In this document: positions 35,600-46,915 of the stretch, piece after piece | How the letters are laid out: the number at the start of each line of letters is the position of its first letter | How positions within the stretch are numbered: the first letter of the stretch is position 1 | Source: Erodium maritimum | Taxonomy: Eukaryota > Streptophyta > Magnoliopsida > Geraniales > Geraniaceae | Assembly: GCA_963921825.1 (NCBI GenBank) | Contig: OY997594.1 | Coordinates: forward strand, 17,241,001-17,305,000 | DNA: 64,000 bases | Direction of reading: 5' to 3' | The notes under the pieces: generated by a model | Databases searched by the model: none | What the model was told of the DNA's origin: nothing | What the model saw: only the letters and a program-made list of their open reading frames with translations | Translations under genes and position numbers: made by a program

Positions 35600-37285
35600 G
35601 ATCATTTTTCTTAGATTTCTATTAGACACATTTTTTTCTCTATCATTGCAAGGAACTCCCCACCTCCTCTATCTTTTGGAGAATTGGACGATATAAGTCA
35701 GTCCAATTCTCTTGAACTAGAGCTTCAAATCTAGGGTTTTCAGCCCACATGTTTTTGAAACAAAAAAACGAAGGCCTTTGGATCCCTAACCTGCATCAAG
35801 TAGCCAAGGTGATTGGAAAAATGATCTGAGCTTGGAAGTCCTCCATTGCTCATATGTAGATGTTGGAAATCCTCCCCAAATCTGTTGGGAATCAAAGCTA
35901 GGTCAAATATAATTCCTATTAGGTCTTTCTTTTCCTTTCCACGAGACCAAGTAAACTCATATCCCTTGAGGGTGACGTCTCGAAAACCTAATTTTTCTAC
36001 TACCGATGAAGCCACAACGAGGTTTGACGTATAAGGTAGACCACCCGTCTTTTTGAATTGATAGAGGGTCCTGTTGATATAATTAATAAGCACCCAACGA
36101 TCTCTATCTCCATTGTGAAGACGACCTTGATGTCTCATGGTTTCCCAAGTCTTCTATCGATTCCCCTCTATGGATCACCGTAAGTCTAAAATAATTCGTG
36201 TCACGATAACACATGTCAATGAACATGGGTGTAGATTCTCGGATCTCAACGGAAACTGAATCACTCTAGAAGACCATGACCTTTCCCTTATTTCCTTCAA
36301 CATCGATGATGGGGCCCTTTACAAAACCCAATCGGAGTAAGGAGATATGACTTACCAAGAGTTTCACTAAGAAATTTTATGTCCGGTTTCTGGTGCAACA
36401 CCATCATTCAAAGGCAGTGTTGTAAAAAACGCTAGGTGCCAATCGGGCGGTGAGGGGTCCTAGGCGCTAGGCGGGGATTAATCGGATGTGTATTTTTTTA
36501 TTTTTTATTATTAATAGATATAGATTATCAAATTTAATATTTTACTATATAAAAAATATTAAAAAATAAAAGATTATACATATATATATATATATAAGAT
36601 AAAGTTTATATCAATTAAAACATGTATATATATAGTATAAAAAAATCATATCATCCTCAAAAACAATATAAATAAATATGACTTAACAAAAAAATATCAA
36701 TAAAGTGATTTGAACTCAAGACCTAACACTTGAAGTGTCCACAACCAACTCAACTAGCACAATTTAGTAGTATTATTTAGTTTGTAAAATATAAATATTG
36801 GTATAGCATGAAAGTATTTCAAACCAACCATTTTAAAGTCCCACATCGCCCAAGTTTAACTAACACTCTCTTCCTTTCTTCTATAAAAGTCCATCACTTA
36901 CCACTAAGCACTTAATTCTTGACTAATTTTGGACTCCATCTTTTTTGGGGCTCAACTTTAGTAACGAATTAAAAAAAAAAGTTCAAGTTGTAGCCTTTTA
37001 TTAGTTCAATTTTTTAGTGTTTTTTTCATTTTTTTTGGGTCGGTGGGATTGGGCCGATTAATTGGCGATTGGTCCGATTAATCGGCGATTGGGCCGACTA
37101 ATCGGCCAAATCGCCGATTAATTGGGCCAAATCGGGTTGAGCCGCCCGACAAGCTTAAAATCAGGCGCTAATGGTCAAATGGGCGCCTAGGCAGGCGCCC
37201 AACCCGATTTTTACATGCATGTTCAAAGGTATTGGCTTGTCGATGACTTTCCTATCCCTAGACAATTCCAGCAAATGACCCTCAT
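35600..37285 (-). pseudogene. LINE ORF2 N-terminal part (APE-type endonuclease), interrupted
   Basis: On the minus strand an ATG at 37283-37285 opens RVICWNCLGIGKSS, the classic LINE endonuclease start. After an 805-bp MITE (36417-37221) the trace resumes with HQKPDIKFLSETLG, then MFIDMCYRDTNYFRLTV, LGFRDVTLKGYEFTWSRG (about 35980), LPSSDHFSN and, at the 3' end, KNMWAENPRFEALVQENW (about 35740). This covers the endonuclease domain and the linker toward the RT, but no RT follows. Several stops are present. It is not the missing half of the 22-24 kb ORF2 as far as I can tell. Confidence 0.82.
36409..37229. mobile_element. hAT-type MITE (805 bp) inside the LINE fragment
   Basis: A perfect 8-bp duplication, TTCAAAGG (36409-36416 and 37222-37229), flanks inverted ends CAGTGTTGTAAAAAACG and CATGCATGTAAAAATCG (complement of the right). 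Removing the insert restores the LINE reading context. The subterminal parts are rich in CTAGGCG-type and CCGATTAATCGG-type motifs. The middle is AT-rich and non-coding. Confidence 0.87.
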
Positions 37286-37983
37286 AGCTTTTGGCGGAAG
37301 CGCTTAGGGGCGTTAGCACAATAGATACCTATAGGATATTTTTTTGTTTAACTTGATTTTTCACTAACACATTAGTATAGTCAGAGGCGGAGATACCGAG
37401 GTGTCGACATTATGTTCCCTCCTCAAAATTTTAAATTACAAATTGTTTTATCATTTAAATTTCTTAATTGTTCTATGTTTCTTATTAGATAAATTTCTTA
37501 TATTTTCTGTGTTTTTATTATTTAAATTTCTTCAATTATAACCTGATAGTTTCAAGTTATTATAGATTTGATTTTACTAAGAACATAATTGTTACAGATG
37601 ATTTATTTATACCTTTTGAGAAGCAAATGTTGATCAAACTTATTGGGTAATTAACATCTTCAACATTTTTTTACAGTAGATCTTACGATTTTTGAGATAT
37701 GACTTGACATTTACATTACGAATAAGCGTTAAACCCTATAGTTTAAATTTTTTAAATATATTGACGTTGTTCCTGAAAAAATGGTACAGATAAAAATATA
37801 TGATATGTATCAATTAGTTTATTTGTTAGTTACATTGACACTGATTGTAGGGTGAGTAAATCTACTATGAATATTGAGAATTCAAATAAAAGACAAATGA
37901 CTAATGATTATACGATCGTATATTTGATAATGAAAATGCTTTATAATATTTTCAAAATATAAGATTTTGCGTTATATCTTGTG
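37286..37983. other. AT-rich spacer
   Basis: I see no gene. A CAGAGGCGGA motif near 37381 resembles a hAT end, but no partner was found. Confidence 0.45.
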
Positions 37984-39009
37984 ATAAATAATCATTTTTT
38001 TGAACGAGTAACTAGGGAAGTGCACTACTGTAAAAAGTAAACCATACAAAGTAGGGCGTACAAGACCTGGGTTCCATAATATTGTCCTAGCTGACCGTAG
38101 CTAACCCGAACACATGGACCCGTAGAAACAGTGTGTAAGAACCGCCCCCGGTCGATCCCGGTCGAACCGGTGATTTTGACGAAGTTTGACTTTCAGCCGG
38201 AAAAGTCAACCGATGACTCCGGGAGTCATCCGGGACCTTTCCGAGACCCAAAAAGCTTAGCCGTCGTTACGGTTAGTTTAGTTGGGTCGTTTCCTTTCAT
38301 TTGGCTAATTTTACGAAAAAGTCAACTTTCGGTCAAACTGGGCCTAACTAAGAGGATACCCCTATTTAATTAGTTGTGCTGGAAATTGTTAAGAGTAAGG
38401 TGGCCCCACATGGACACTTGGAGGAGAAGAAATGGGTCCACAATGACCCATTTGCCCCCAAGTGTGCCAAATTAGAAGAAAGGGCAAGGGATGGCCTTTA
38501 GGTCGTTTATCTTCTAGGTTTAAGAGCCACCAAAAGAGAGCAATTCAGCTCATTTCACCTTGTTGGCCGAATTCTACAAGGGAGGAGAGAGAGAAGAGCT
38601 CCCATAGAAGCTTGAAGAAGAAGAAAGAGAAAATGAGGAGGCTTTTGCTCATTTCTACCTCAAATCATCTCCCAAACGTCATTTTCTTTATCCCCTTTCC
38701 ATCCTTAAGGTAAATCATCTATCTATTTTCGTTTTGGTTGAATTCCACTTAGTGGGTTTGCTAGAAAAAGCTTGAAACTAGTTGAGTTTCCATGGATGAT
38801 GAACTTTTAAGGTTGAAGTAGACGATATATGATAAAAACTATGTTTAGATGATAAAATCAATTGGATTGTAGAGTTTTGATGAAGACCCAAGATGGGTAT
38901 TGAGTTATTGACGTTTTTGGAGCTGTTTTGGAGGTTTTTGATGGTTAAAAATGGAGGTTTTGAAGTGTTTTTTCGTGAAATCGGAGCTGGAGGAAGAAGA
39001 AGGACGAAA

Positions 39010-39180
39010 CAGGTCTGGGCCGTCACGGATCCGTGACGGGAGACGCCACGGCTCCGTGAGGGAGACCGTGACGACACACGTCACGGGTCCGTGACGGCAC
39101 ACGTCACGGGTCCGTGACGGCACACGTCACGGGTCCGTGACATCATCCGTGACGGGGAGCCTCACGGCTCCGTGACCCGA
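39010..39180. repeat. CpG-rich 23-bp tandem repeat in the solo LTR
   Basis: The unit contains the palindrome-like core GTCACGGGTCCGTGAC with a CGGCACAC spacer. Three clean units at about 39073-39142 are flanked by degenerate ones. Each unit can fold back on itself. Confidence 0.9.
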
Positions 39181-39970
39181 ACCGTGGCAGACCAGTTTTG
39201 GCCCTTTTGAGTCCTTTTTGGGTGTTTTTCGTTTATTTCGAAGGGTTTTCTTGAACCGAATGTTGGGGGTTTTAACTTAGATGTTTGCCTCTTAAACCAC
39301 CCTTGTTTAGTCTTTAATTCTAGTGTTAATTTATGTTCCTAGACTTTGTTCTCGAGATCGGAGGAGGAGACTACTCGTCGGTTGTGTGATTAAGCCCTGG
39401 GAAGTACTTGAGGTAGGGAAGAGTAGTAAATTTCCGCTTTTAATTTAAAGAATGTTAATAGTATGCATATAGGATAATAATAACCGGAAGAGTCTTAGTT
39501 TGCATATAGGATGTGATTCACTAGAATAACCGCTTTCAATTATGGGAATTGTCATGCTGTAGAATGGCCATGTCGAGCCTTAGGATTGCGTGTTGATTGT
39601 GTTTGATTATGGTCGTTCGTCCTTAAATGTCAATGCATAATACACTCTTGGTTAAATTAAGAATCATAGTATGCCATATGAATTATGATGAATGCAATAT
39701 GAATGTTTGTTTCGTGATATGATTGGTTGAATGAATGAGATGAGTGTGATATGATTGTTGTCTTGTGATATGATCGGGTGAATGATAGGCCAATACGGTG
39801 TTCTTGGTAAGTTGTGGCGATAAGCTTCGTTGGTGCGATAAGTTCGGTGTATTGTGGTTGTGTGGCATTGTGTGTTGTGACTTGTACCCCGTGTGACGGG
39901 AAGATACCCGACCGAGGTGTGTGCCGGTCCGGTATGTGTGCATTGAGAATTGCCCCGATATGTGTTCCGA

Positions 39971-40140
39971 GAAGACATCTAGACCGATGGACATTCCGGT
40001 ATGATGTAGTGTTTCACCCCGATGATGTGTGTCCGGGAAGACATCTAGACCGATGGACATTCCGATATGATGTAGTGTTTCACCCCGATGCTGTGTGTCC
40101 GGGAGGACATCTAGGCCGAGGGTAGATTTCGGTATGGTGT
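39971..40140. repeat. 66-bp tandem repeat, about 2.5 copies, in the solo LTR
   Basis: GA(A/G)GACATCTAG(A/G)CCGA recurs at 39971, 40037 and 40103, exactly 66 bp apart. The first two units are almost identical and the third has diverged. Confidence 0.93.
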
Positions 40141-41678
40141 ATTTGTTGAGTTGTGTGTGTGATCGGTTGGTCATGGGTACTTGTCTTAAATCGTGTGGCA
40201 TCGAATCTGAGTAACGTACGTAGTTGTCTTAGTATTCTAAATGTACCGTTGTTCGTGTGTTCTTTAGTTGGATGCCCTTATCGATATCATTGCGTTCCTG
40301 TTATTTCCTATTTACATTATCAGTTTTTGTAAGAGTTATTGATCGAGTATTTTTGGTAACGGAACGCGAGTCCTTTCCCCTTTTACTACTTTTTCCTACT
40401 GAGCGAAAGCTCACCCCCTCTGTTTTTACTGTTTTACAGGTTTCGGTGATGAGTCGGTGTAGAGGACATCTCAGAGCCCGGGAGCTCCTCGAGAGTCCGG
40501 GGCTTAGTTATTTAGTAGAGAGTATTTCCCATTTTTGCACTAAACTTTGTCTTACTTGCTGGATTTGAGCGTTTGACTCATGTTTATCGGAGTTATTTAT
40601 GTTGGAACTAAGTTTTGGAGATTTATTTCGTTTAAGTTTACTTTTACCTTTACTATTTAATTATTATTTTAGTTCACGTCTCGAATCCGGTCAAAACCGG
40701 ATTTGGGGCGTGACACAGTCTACTTTGAATCGTAGACACTAACTCAAGACATCCTCTTACTGACATTTCAAAAAAACAGTGCATAAAACTAAAAGTCCAA
40801 ACAACCAGACTAAGGAAAAGCATCCAAACTAATACAATAATAAAAAGCAGGAGAAGATCGTGTGTTGTGCACATGACTTTCCCGAGACAACCCAGCACCA
40901 GCCATCCCAGGTCTGGGGGAATAGGCCTTCGTCGAAATTTCCCCCCATTGTCGGGGCTCCTCATTGATCTAGAGGAGGCTGTTGGGCCCCGGTCTGTGAA
41001 TCCTTCGTCTCCTCCTTGTCCACCTACTGATGGTCCAGCACCACGTCATCATCTTCCAAATCCAACACCGGTAGATGCCTCCCTGCTTCAAATTTGGAAG
41101 GAGTCTGCGTCATCCTTTCCATAATGGCCATAACTATGGCCGAAGTGACTTGATGAGTGGCGGTCACAACTCGGGACCTCGACGTCGCCTCCCCGGATTC
41201 TGCATGTGATAGTTGCAGGGCCGGCTAGGCCGCCGCTTGGGGTTCTCCTAGAAGGTGAGATCGAGAATCCCCCGTGACTTGCATTCGATGGGGTCCCGGC
41301 CAAGTGAGGAGACCGAGACTACGAGGATTTCATCTGTTGCGAGACATCTTCGCGCACAACAGGGGCTGGAGAGGATGAGACCAAAGGAAGGTTAATGTCC
41401 GGCAACAAAGATGGAGAGGGGTGGAGTGGACGGGGATCGGTGGTATCCAGCATAGAAGGTGAACGAAAAAGTGGATTCATGGGGGCGACGAGAGTGGATG
41501 AAAAACCTTAAGATTCGATGAGAGGGTTTTTCCCTTTAATCAAAATCGTACTGAAATGGAACCATGAAAAATACTATATAAATAACCATTTTTAATTTTT
41601 ATGCAATATATAATATTTTTAACGTTTATAAATCGTTAGTACCATAATTTAAAATTTTGATATCCCCGCTACAAAAAC

Positions 41679-42783
41679 TGGTTTTGTCAACTTTAACATC
41701 TGGGTGCGCTCTCGGACGTCCGCGTCTCTACAACGAACCCTAGGGTTTTTCTTCGCTTTTATTCTTCCCAACTACAGCCATGACAGCCTATTACTGGTTC
41801 ATCCCCGTTCCCCCTGCTCCACGACGCCTGGTCCTTCCCCGCTCGATTTTCGCCGCCTTCCTTCGGTCTGATCATCGCCTCCATAAAGAAATCCCTCGGT
41901 CGGATCTATCGAACCCTTAGGATTTGGAAACCTGTCGCCCCGTCTCTCCTTACCAGTCGAAGCCTACAAGTACTACCTCCATGGTTTCCGATCAACACAA
42001 GTCGGACATGATTCCACCCGTCCACGGATCTGGCCTACCTCGATCCACGTCGTCGTGGACGGATCAACCCTCCCTCTTTCACGCCACTGCTTCCAACCAC
42101 ATATCCATCTCCTCGCTTTCCACACCGCCACCATCGGTCTCCTCGCTTTCCACGCCGTCGGCATTGGCAACAGTGCGCAACCACCGATCTGGCCGATTAT
42201 ACACCGACCCCACGTAGCTCCCAGACATGCTCAATCAAACTCGAGTATCAACGCGGCCGCGGCCGGAGCGATCCTCGAGGGTCGCTAGATTTGGGACCCG
42301 GGAGGAGGGATGTTAGGTCGAAATCTGTATCCACGACAACCAAAGCCGGTCACCTCGAGACTAGACGGCTCATTTTGGGCCGACCCGATGATGATCAATC
42401 TGCTTCTGCGTGAAGTATCGGTGAAGTCACATCCAGAGCACCGAGCGTATGCTCCGTCCTCCGCACCACAATTAAACATTCCAGCGACTCAAGCCGGAGA
42501 GTTAGCAATACCAGGAGGCCTCGCTACGAAAGTTACGGGGTTTTAGACGAATTGGCATCGCATGCTCTTTAGGTTATTATGGTCGTTTTTTGTTTTTGTT
42601 TTTGTGGTCTTTATTGATCAGTTATATAAAAGCGATCAAATAATACGGATCAAGTGTGCCAGAAACCCTACAGAGTATTGGACAAATAGTTGAAATCAAA
42701 ATCTAGGACCCAAGTTATATTTATAATTTTTATCATGATGAATAAAATTACTATGCTCTCGTTTAAAAAAAATGGTTTTGTCA
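41679..42783 (+). mobile_element. Poly-A retroposon (about 1.08 kb)
   Basis: TGGTTTTGTCA at 41679-41689 recurs at 42773-42783, right after an A-tract that follows GAATAAAATTACTATG. The 5' half is GC-rich with an open frame (41924-42217) rich in Ser/Thr/Pro and no known domain; the 3' half is T-rich. It is probably a non-autonomous LINE-like retroposon. Confidence 0.82.
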
Positions 42784-44089
42784 CTAAGTGTCCAGGTGGG
42801 ATACATGTATGTAGAAGCCACTTAATATATTAATTAAGTCTTCACGAATTATTTAACATGCATATCTATGTCTTTAAAATATACATAAAAAAAAGGCAAG
42901 AGGTTATCGTGTGGTGGAGGTGGCGGCAGGAGAGGCCCAATCTGCCCTCCAAACCCGAAACCAGCCAACCTATCCATGTCTCATATTTTATTATCCTCTC
43001 CATCTTTTTCCCCGTTTTATTGTTCTTGTTTTTGTCGATGACAATTAGCAACAAGACATTTTTCAGCTTAGATATTTTTACGAAAACCTGTGTGGGTACC
43101 AATAAAAATCTCCTATTTTTTTATTTTTATTTTTATTTAGGTGATGATAATCTACATTTGCTACTATGCCCTAGACCAATCACTCTTTCTCACATTGTTT
43201 TGTTTAAAATGGCTTATTTTAGTTTCGTTAGCCATTTATTGCTTAATTTGGTTTCTGATTCAGTATTGTTGTAAATGTTAATTGTATGAACTATTAATAT
43301 TGACCATTGGTTTGGTTTTGGATTATCGGTTGGCAAAAATAGAAATAACTTGTTGCAGAAGGAAGCAATTAGTGATCATGCTCCACTTTTGTGAGTTAGG
43401 GCAAACAAAAGTCAGTCCAATGCTAATGAACCCACGAAACTCATAGCTTCTCTATACCACACAATACTTTGTTTGAAAAGCTATACCAAACAATATTAAT
43501 GTTCAGTAAATATAGGTTCTTTAATTTTAAATAATGAGTTATCATTCATATATATTAAATAAAAATCACAATAGTAATTTGAATAATAACATATTATCAT
43601 ATTTTCAAGATGATGAAAAAAGCCCTATTAAATTAACAATTATATTGTAATTTTTTTAGAAGAATAAAAAATTAAAATTATAACCAATAATGGGAAGATG
43701 GTTAGAGCATTGGTGGGTGTCTTAATCCTTCCCTAATTAAAAAGGATGATCCTGTTTTAGTCCAAATCTTAATGAAAGTAGGCCTAAAAAAATCTCTCTT
43801 GGTGCATGGGAATTATTTAAGAAGAAGACAAAATAAGCTTGATTTTCAAAATTATTCGCCTTTTTAACTTCAAAAGGTAGTTATAAAACATAAAAAAAGG
43901 CATAGCATTCATTGTTTGTGCACTCGGGCTTTATTCGGAGCCAGATCATTTTTGGGCTGACCAGAGTGGAAATAAAGCCCATATTTTGTACAGGGCTTAG
44001 CCAAGGTCCAAAACCTGGCTCATGCTTTTGATATTACTCCACTTCAATAATAATAGACGTGCCTATATATGTTTTTATGAATTTCTTCC
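42784..44089. other. AT-rich spacer
   Basis: Short frames only. TTAGAGCATTGGTGGG near 43701 resembles a Harbinger-type terminus. Its partner was not found, so I do not call an element. Confidence 0.45.
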
Positions 44090-44268
44090 TAAGAGTTCCT
44101 CCAATATGGCGCGGCAAGTGCGTAGCGCAGTTCTCGTCGCAGGCGCTGTCACGCCGCCTACCATGAGGCCACGTCGCAGGATGCATTGTAGAAAGTTGTT
44201 ATAACGCTGTTTGCCATAGGATCCTGCAACGACGCGCAACAGCGTGGCAGGAGCAACGTGGACCCAAT

Positions 44269-44931
44269 GACGCGGTCAGTGGCGGATCCAGCTTTCTTAT
44301 CGAGGGGGGGGCACTAAAACATTTTTTATAATCATATATAACATAATTATAATGCTATAAAAAATGGATATCACATACAAAGTTATTTTTTAAATAACTA
44401 TTTGTTATATAGTACGACGTCAAGTTTTGAAATTTTTATTACCTCAAAAAAAAGTTTTGAAATTTTTTAAACCGTTTTCATTGTCAATACGATCAAAAAT
44501 ATATATTTCTTGATGTATACGATCATATTGTCATTCGTTGCAGTTGATTGAACTAATCTTTGATATTTGGAACTGGTCTAAAGTATATGTTTTTTTTTTC
44601 GATATTTGTTTTAGAACTTTTATAATTGATTTCCGAACTTCTCACTATTGTTTTTATCATTTTTCTCATAAAAACTCATCTAATTTTTCTTTTTATCGAG
44701 ATTAATAGTTGGAATTTTTTGAAATACCTCTACATGATTACAATATTTTTATAGATAGTTCAAAAATTTTAAATTGATAACTATATAATAGGGATAGCCT
44801 AAAAATGAATAATAAATTAAATAAGAATCATTTTTTTTAATATTATTTATAATTAATAACTCTAAATAATATAAAAAATACAAAATTTTAATAAAATTGC
44901 AGCCCCAAGTAGGTCCGCCTATGGACGCGGC
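44269..44931. mobile_element. hAT-type element (647 bp)
   Basis: GACGCGG(T/C) at 44269-44276 and 44924-44931 is an 8-bp duplication with one mismatch. The ends are inverted: CAGTGGCGGATCC on the left, CATAGGCGGACCT as the complement of the right. The interior is AT-rich and non-coding. It disrupts the 5' region of the surrounding Harbinger-like element. Confidence 0.85.
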
Positions 44932-45090
44932 GATACGTGTCCCATCAATTTTGAACCCCCCTAATTTCCTGTAACACATTAGGTACCTAAATTTCAAATC
45001 TCACATCTTCTTTTCAACAAACTCCTTATATACTTTTACGAGTTTCCTACTGTGACCGACACCAACGACTACAAATTACTCATTGAAGAT

Positions 45091-46040
45091 ATGGAGTTGA
45101 ACGAGCTCGTGAATGAAGAAGAGCTTCACTCTCAAATCATATCTCCAGGCTCGCTCATCCAACCCATTCAATCAGCGCCGTCGCAATTCAATCGGGCGCA
45201 ACCTTCCCAATTTGTTACGTCCAAGCCCTCGAGAACCCGAGCGAAAAAATCAACAACATCTACCCCTCCGAGGATAAAGTGGACCATTGATGAGGAGAAA
45301 CGGTTGGTAAGGTTATGGCTCAATAATTCTCTTGATAACATCAGAGGCAAGAGAAAAAAGACTGAAGCATATTGGACTCAAGTCGGGGAGGAGGTCAGAC
45401 AGACGAGGAAACCATCTAACCCGAACTCGCACTTAGGAAGAATTACAAGGACCACTACATTAGGTGAACAAAAAGGTCAACAAAGTTCAAGGTCTTTGGG
45501 TGCAAACTACGAACACGTACCAAAGTGGGAGGAGCGATAATCGTAAATTGCTTACAAAAACGAGGAGAAACATGAGTTTTCTTTGAAGCATGTTTGGAAG
45601 ATAGTGAAGGATAACTCCAAGTGGGATCGAGAAGTTCTCTCAATGTTAACTAGGCCTATACCCAGAACCCGACATAGAAAGTGAAGCAAGCAAGCGTACA
45701 AAGTTAGACGAAAATTGCAACTACACATCAACCGAAGGAAACGAGCATGATTTAACCTCACTGCTACAAGAGGAATGTCCTACATGACAGAATAATGTGA
45801 AGGCTAAAGCCAAAGGCAAAAGAAAACAGACTGAGGAGGAGGACACATATGATACTGACACAACTAAATTTCTAAGTGTTCAGGCGATGGAGCTAAACAT
45901 CATTGTTGCGTGAAAACAAAAGACCATCAATAGTTTGCTTGATTAGTACACAACAATCAATAACCAAGACACCTCGATGATGAGCTATTCGGAATTGGAT
46001 GGTCAAGCCATGCTTTTGCAGAGCATCGTGAAACAATAGA
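45091..46040 (+). pseudogene. Harbinger ORF1: Myb-like / NAM-associated protein, broken
   Basis: From the ATG at 45091 an open frame of 149 codons contains PRIKWTIDEEKRLVRLWLNN, a SANT/Myb-like helix, then KKTEAYWTQVGEEV. After a stop at 45540 the trace continues in another frame with EKHEFSLKHVWKIVKD and NSKWD, then a Lys-rich segment (KAKGKRKQTEEE) and a Glu/Gln-rich tail. This is the layout of the accessory ORF1 protein of plant PIF/Harbinger transposons, which helps the transposase bind the element ends and enter the nucleus. At least two breaks inactivate it. Confidence 0.7.
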
Positions 46041-46330
46041 GACAACTTTGAATTTGCATCGCATTGTAAAAATATATCTTTTCGTCGTAACTTACTGTTT
46101 TATCCTCATTGTACGCATTTATCAGGAATTCAATGAACGAATGATCGGTTTCTCGTTTTCCATTTTTTGCAAACTATTCGAGGAATAGTGGCTGCCCCGT
46201 TGCCCCTACCACGATGCAGTCGACACCTACCTCTCTATAAAATCCCCCTTCCTCATTCATTTCACCCACACACTTTTCTCAAATAATCTTATCCTCCATT
46301 CACTTCTTCTCATTTTTTTTGTCGCAAATA

Positions 46331-46686
46331 ATGAATTTGTCGGCTGGTGGGACCATATGGTCTGCTGAGAAAGAAATGCATCTCATGATCGTGTGGGTAG
46401 AATATGCGATGTCGGTGGGAAAATTGGGAGATACTTTACCTCAATTTTGTATCTTTGAGAGATAAAGAATTTTCTAAACGGACGCAAAAACAAGTTAATG
46501 ATCATTGGAGACAAGAACAACCAGAAGTGCAGACACTTTGATGAGATCTACCAGGACCATGTCAAATATAAAAAAAGAGCAACTTATGAGGAAATCATGA
46601 ATACGACGAAGGACGATTATGAATTCAAACACGGGAAGTTCACAAAATATGCTTGGTGGAACTTCCTCAAAGATCAGTTGAAGTGA
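46331..46686 (+). pseudogene. Second Myb-like ORF1-type remnant
   Basis: An ATG at 46331 begins MNLSAGGTIWSAEKEMHLMIVW, a Trp-spaced start resembling a Myb-like helix. After stops the trace continues in another frame (46498-46686: KNNQKCRHFDEIYQDHVKYK). It lies downstream of the larger ORF1 remnant within the same putative Harbinger element and may be a divergent duplicate of its N-terminal part. The family is only suggested. Confidence 0.35.
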
Positions 46687-46915
46687 CGTCTCTGCATTGG
46701 CGCAATTCAGTAGTTGTACGATCCTATGTTTCTTTAATTTTCGTTTTTATAAATGTCGTATTTCCTTACTCGAAATAAATTTGTAGTTTGTTTTGAGTTT
46801 TTTTTACAAATTATTAAAATTACAAAAAACGACTAATAACTAACAGTTACCACTGTATAGCTGATGGTAACAACCAATGGTTTGACAAAGAGAAATAATG
46901 AAAATAATGCTCTAA

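Larger units (their letters stand above)
38129..40720 (-). mobile_element. Solo LTR of a probable Ty3/gypsy chromovirus-type element (2582 bp)
   Basis: The unit 38134-40715 begins TGTAAG and ends GTGACA. Read on the minus strand it opens TGTCACGCCCC, a start common in plant Tekay-like LTRs. CAGT(G/C) copies at 38129-38133 and 40716-40720 form a 5-bp duplication with one mismatch. Both sides join the same LINE-type element. There is no gag, pol, PBS or second LTR, so an earlier full element has recombined between its LTRs. The family assignment rests on the end sequence and length. Confidence 0.78.
37984..41588 (-). mobile_element. LINE ORF1 element without ORF2 (copy 3), split by a solo LTR
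   Basis: ATAAATAA(T/C)CA at 37984-37994 and 41578-41588 is an 11-bp duplication with one mismatch. Poly-T follows the left copy, so the element lies on the minus strand. The parts 37995-38133 and 40716-41577 join to one element of about 1 kb. Its minus-strand 3' UTR matches copies 1 and 2, for example GTGTCTACGAT and TTCTACGGGTCCATG; the LTR sits between these two motifs. The frame ending at 40674 corresponds to the C-terminal frames of copies 1 and 2 (PDLGWLVLGCLGKV versus DPGQPVLGDLGKP). Confidence 0.83.
44090..46915 (+). mobile_element. Probable PIF/Harbinger element carrying ORF1
   Basis: TAA at 44090-44092 and 46913-46915 would be the 3-bp duplication. The left end reads GAGTTCCTCCAATA and the right end, complemented, GAGCATTATTTTCA, so only the first few bases pair. 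The support is the interior: Myb-like ORF1 remnants (45.1-46.0 and 46.3-46.7 kb) and a 5' region of the CACGTGGC...TATA type split by a hAT element. The transposase is absent. The boundaries are less certain than for the 33.3-kb element. Confidence 0.55.

Noticed and set aside
36570..36600. TA dinucleotide run
   Set aside because: An ordinary microsatellite inside an AT-rich MITE.
21943..37285. The 22-24 kb RT part and the 35.6-37.3 kb endonuclease part as halves of one LINE
   Set aside because: Both are minus strand, so the order is compatible, but more than 11 kb of independently bounded insertions lies between and no overlapping sequence links them.
45052..45090. Earlier start for the Harbinger ORF1 frame at 45052
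   Set aside because: That codon is GTG; the first ATG in frame is at 45091, which plant genes would use.
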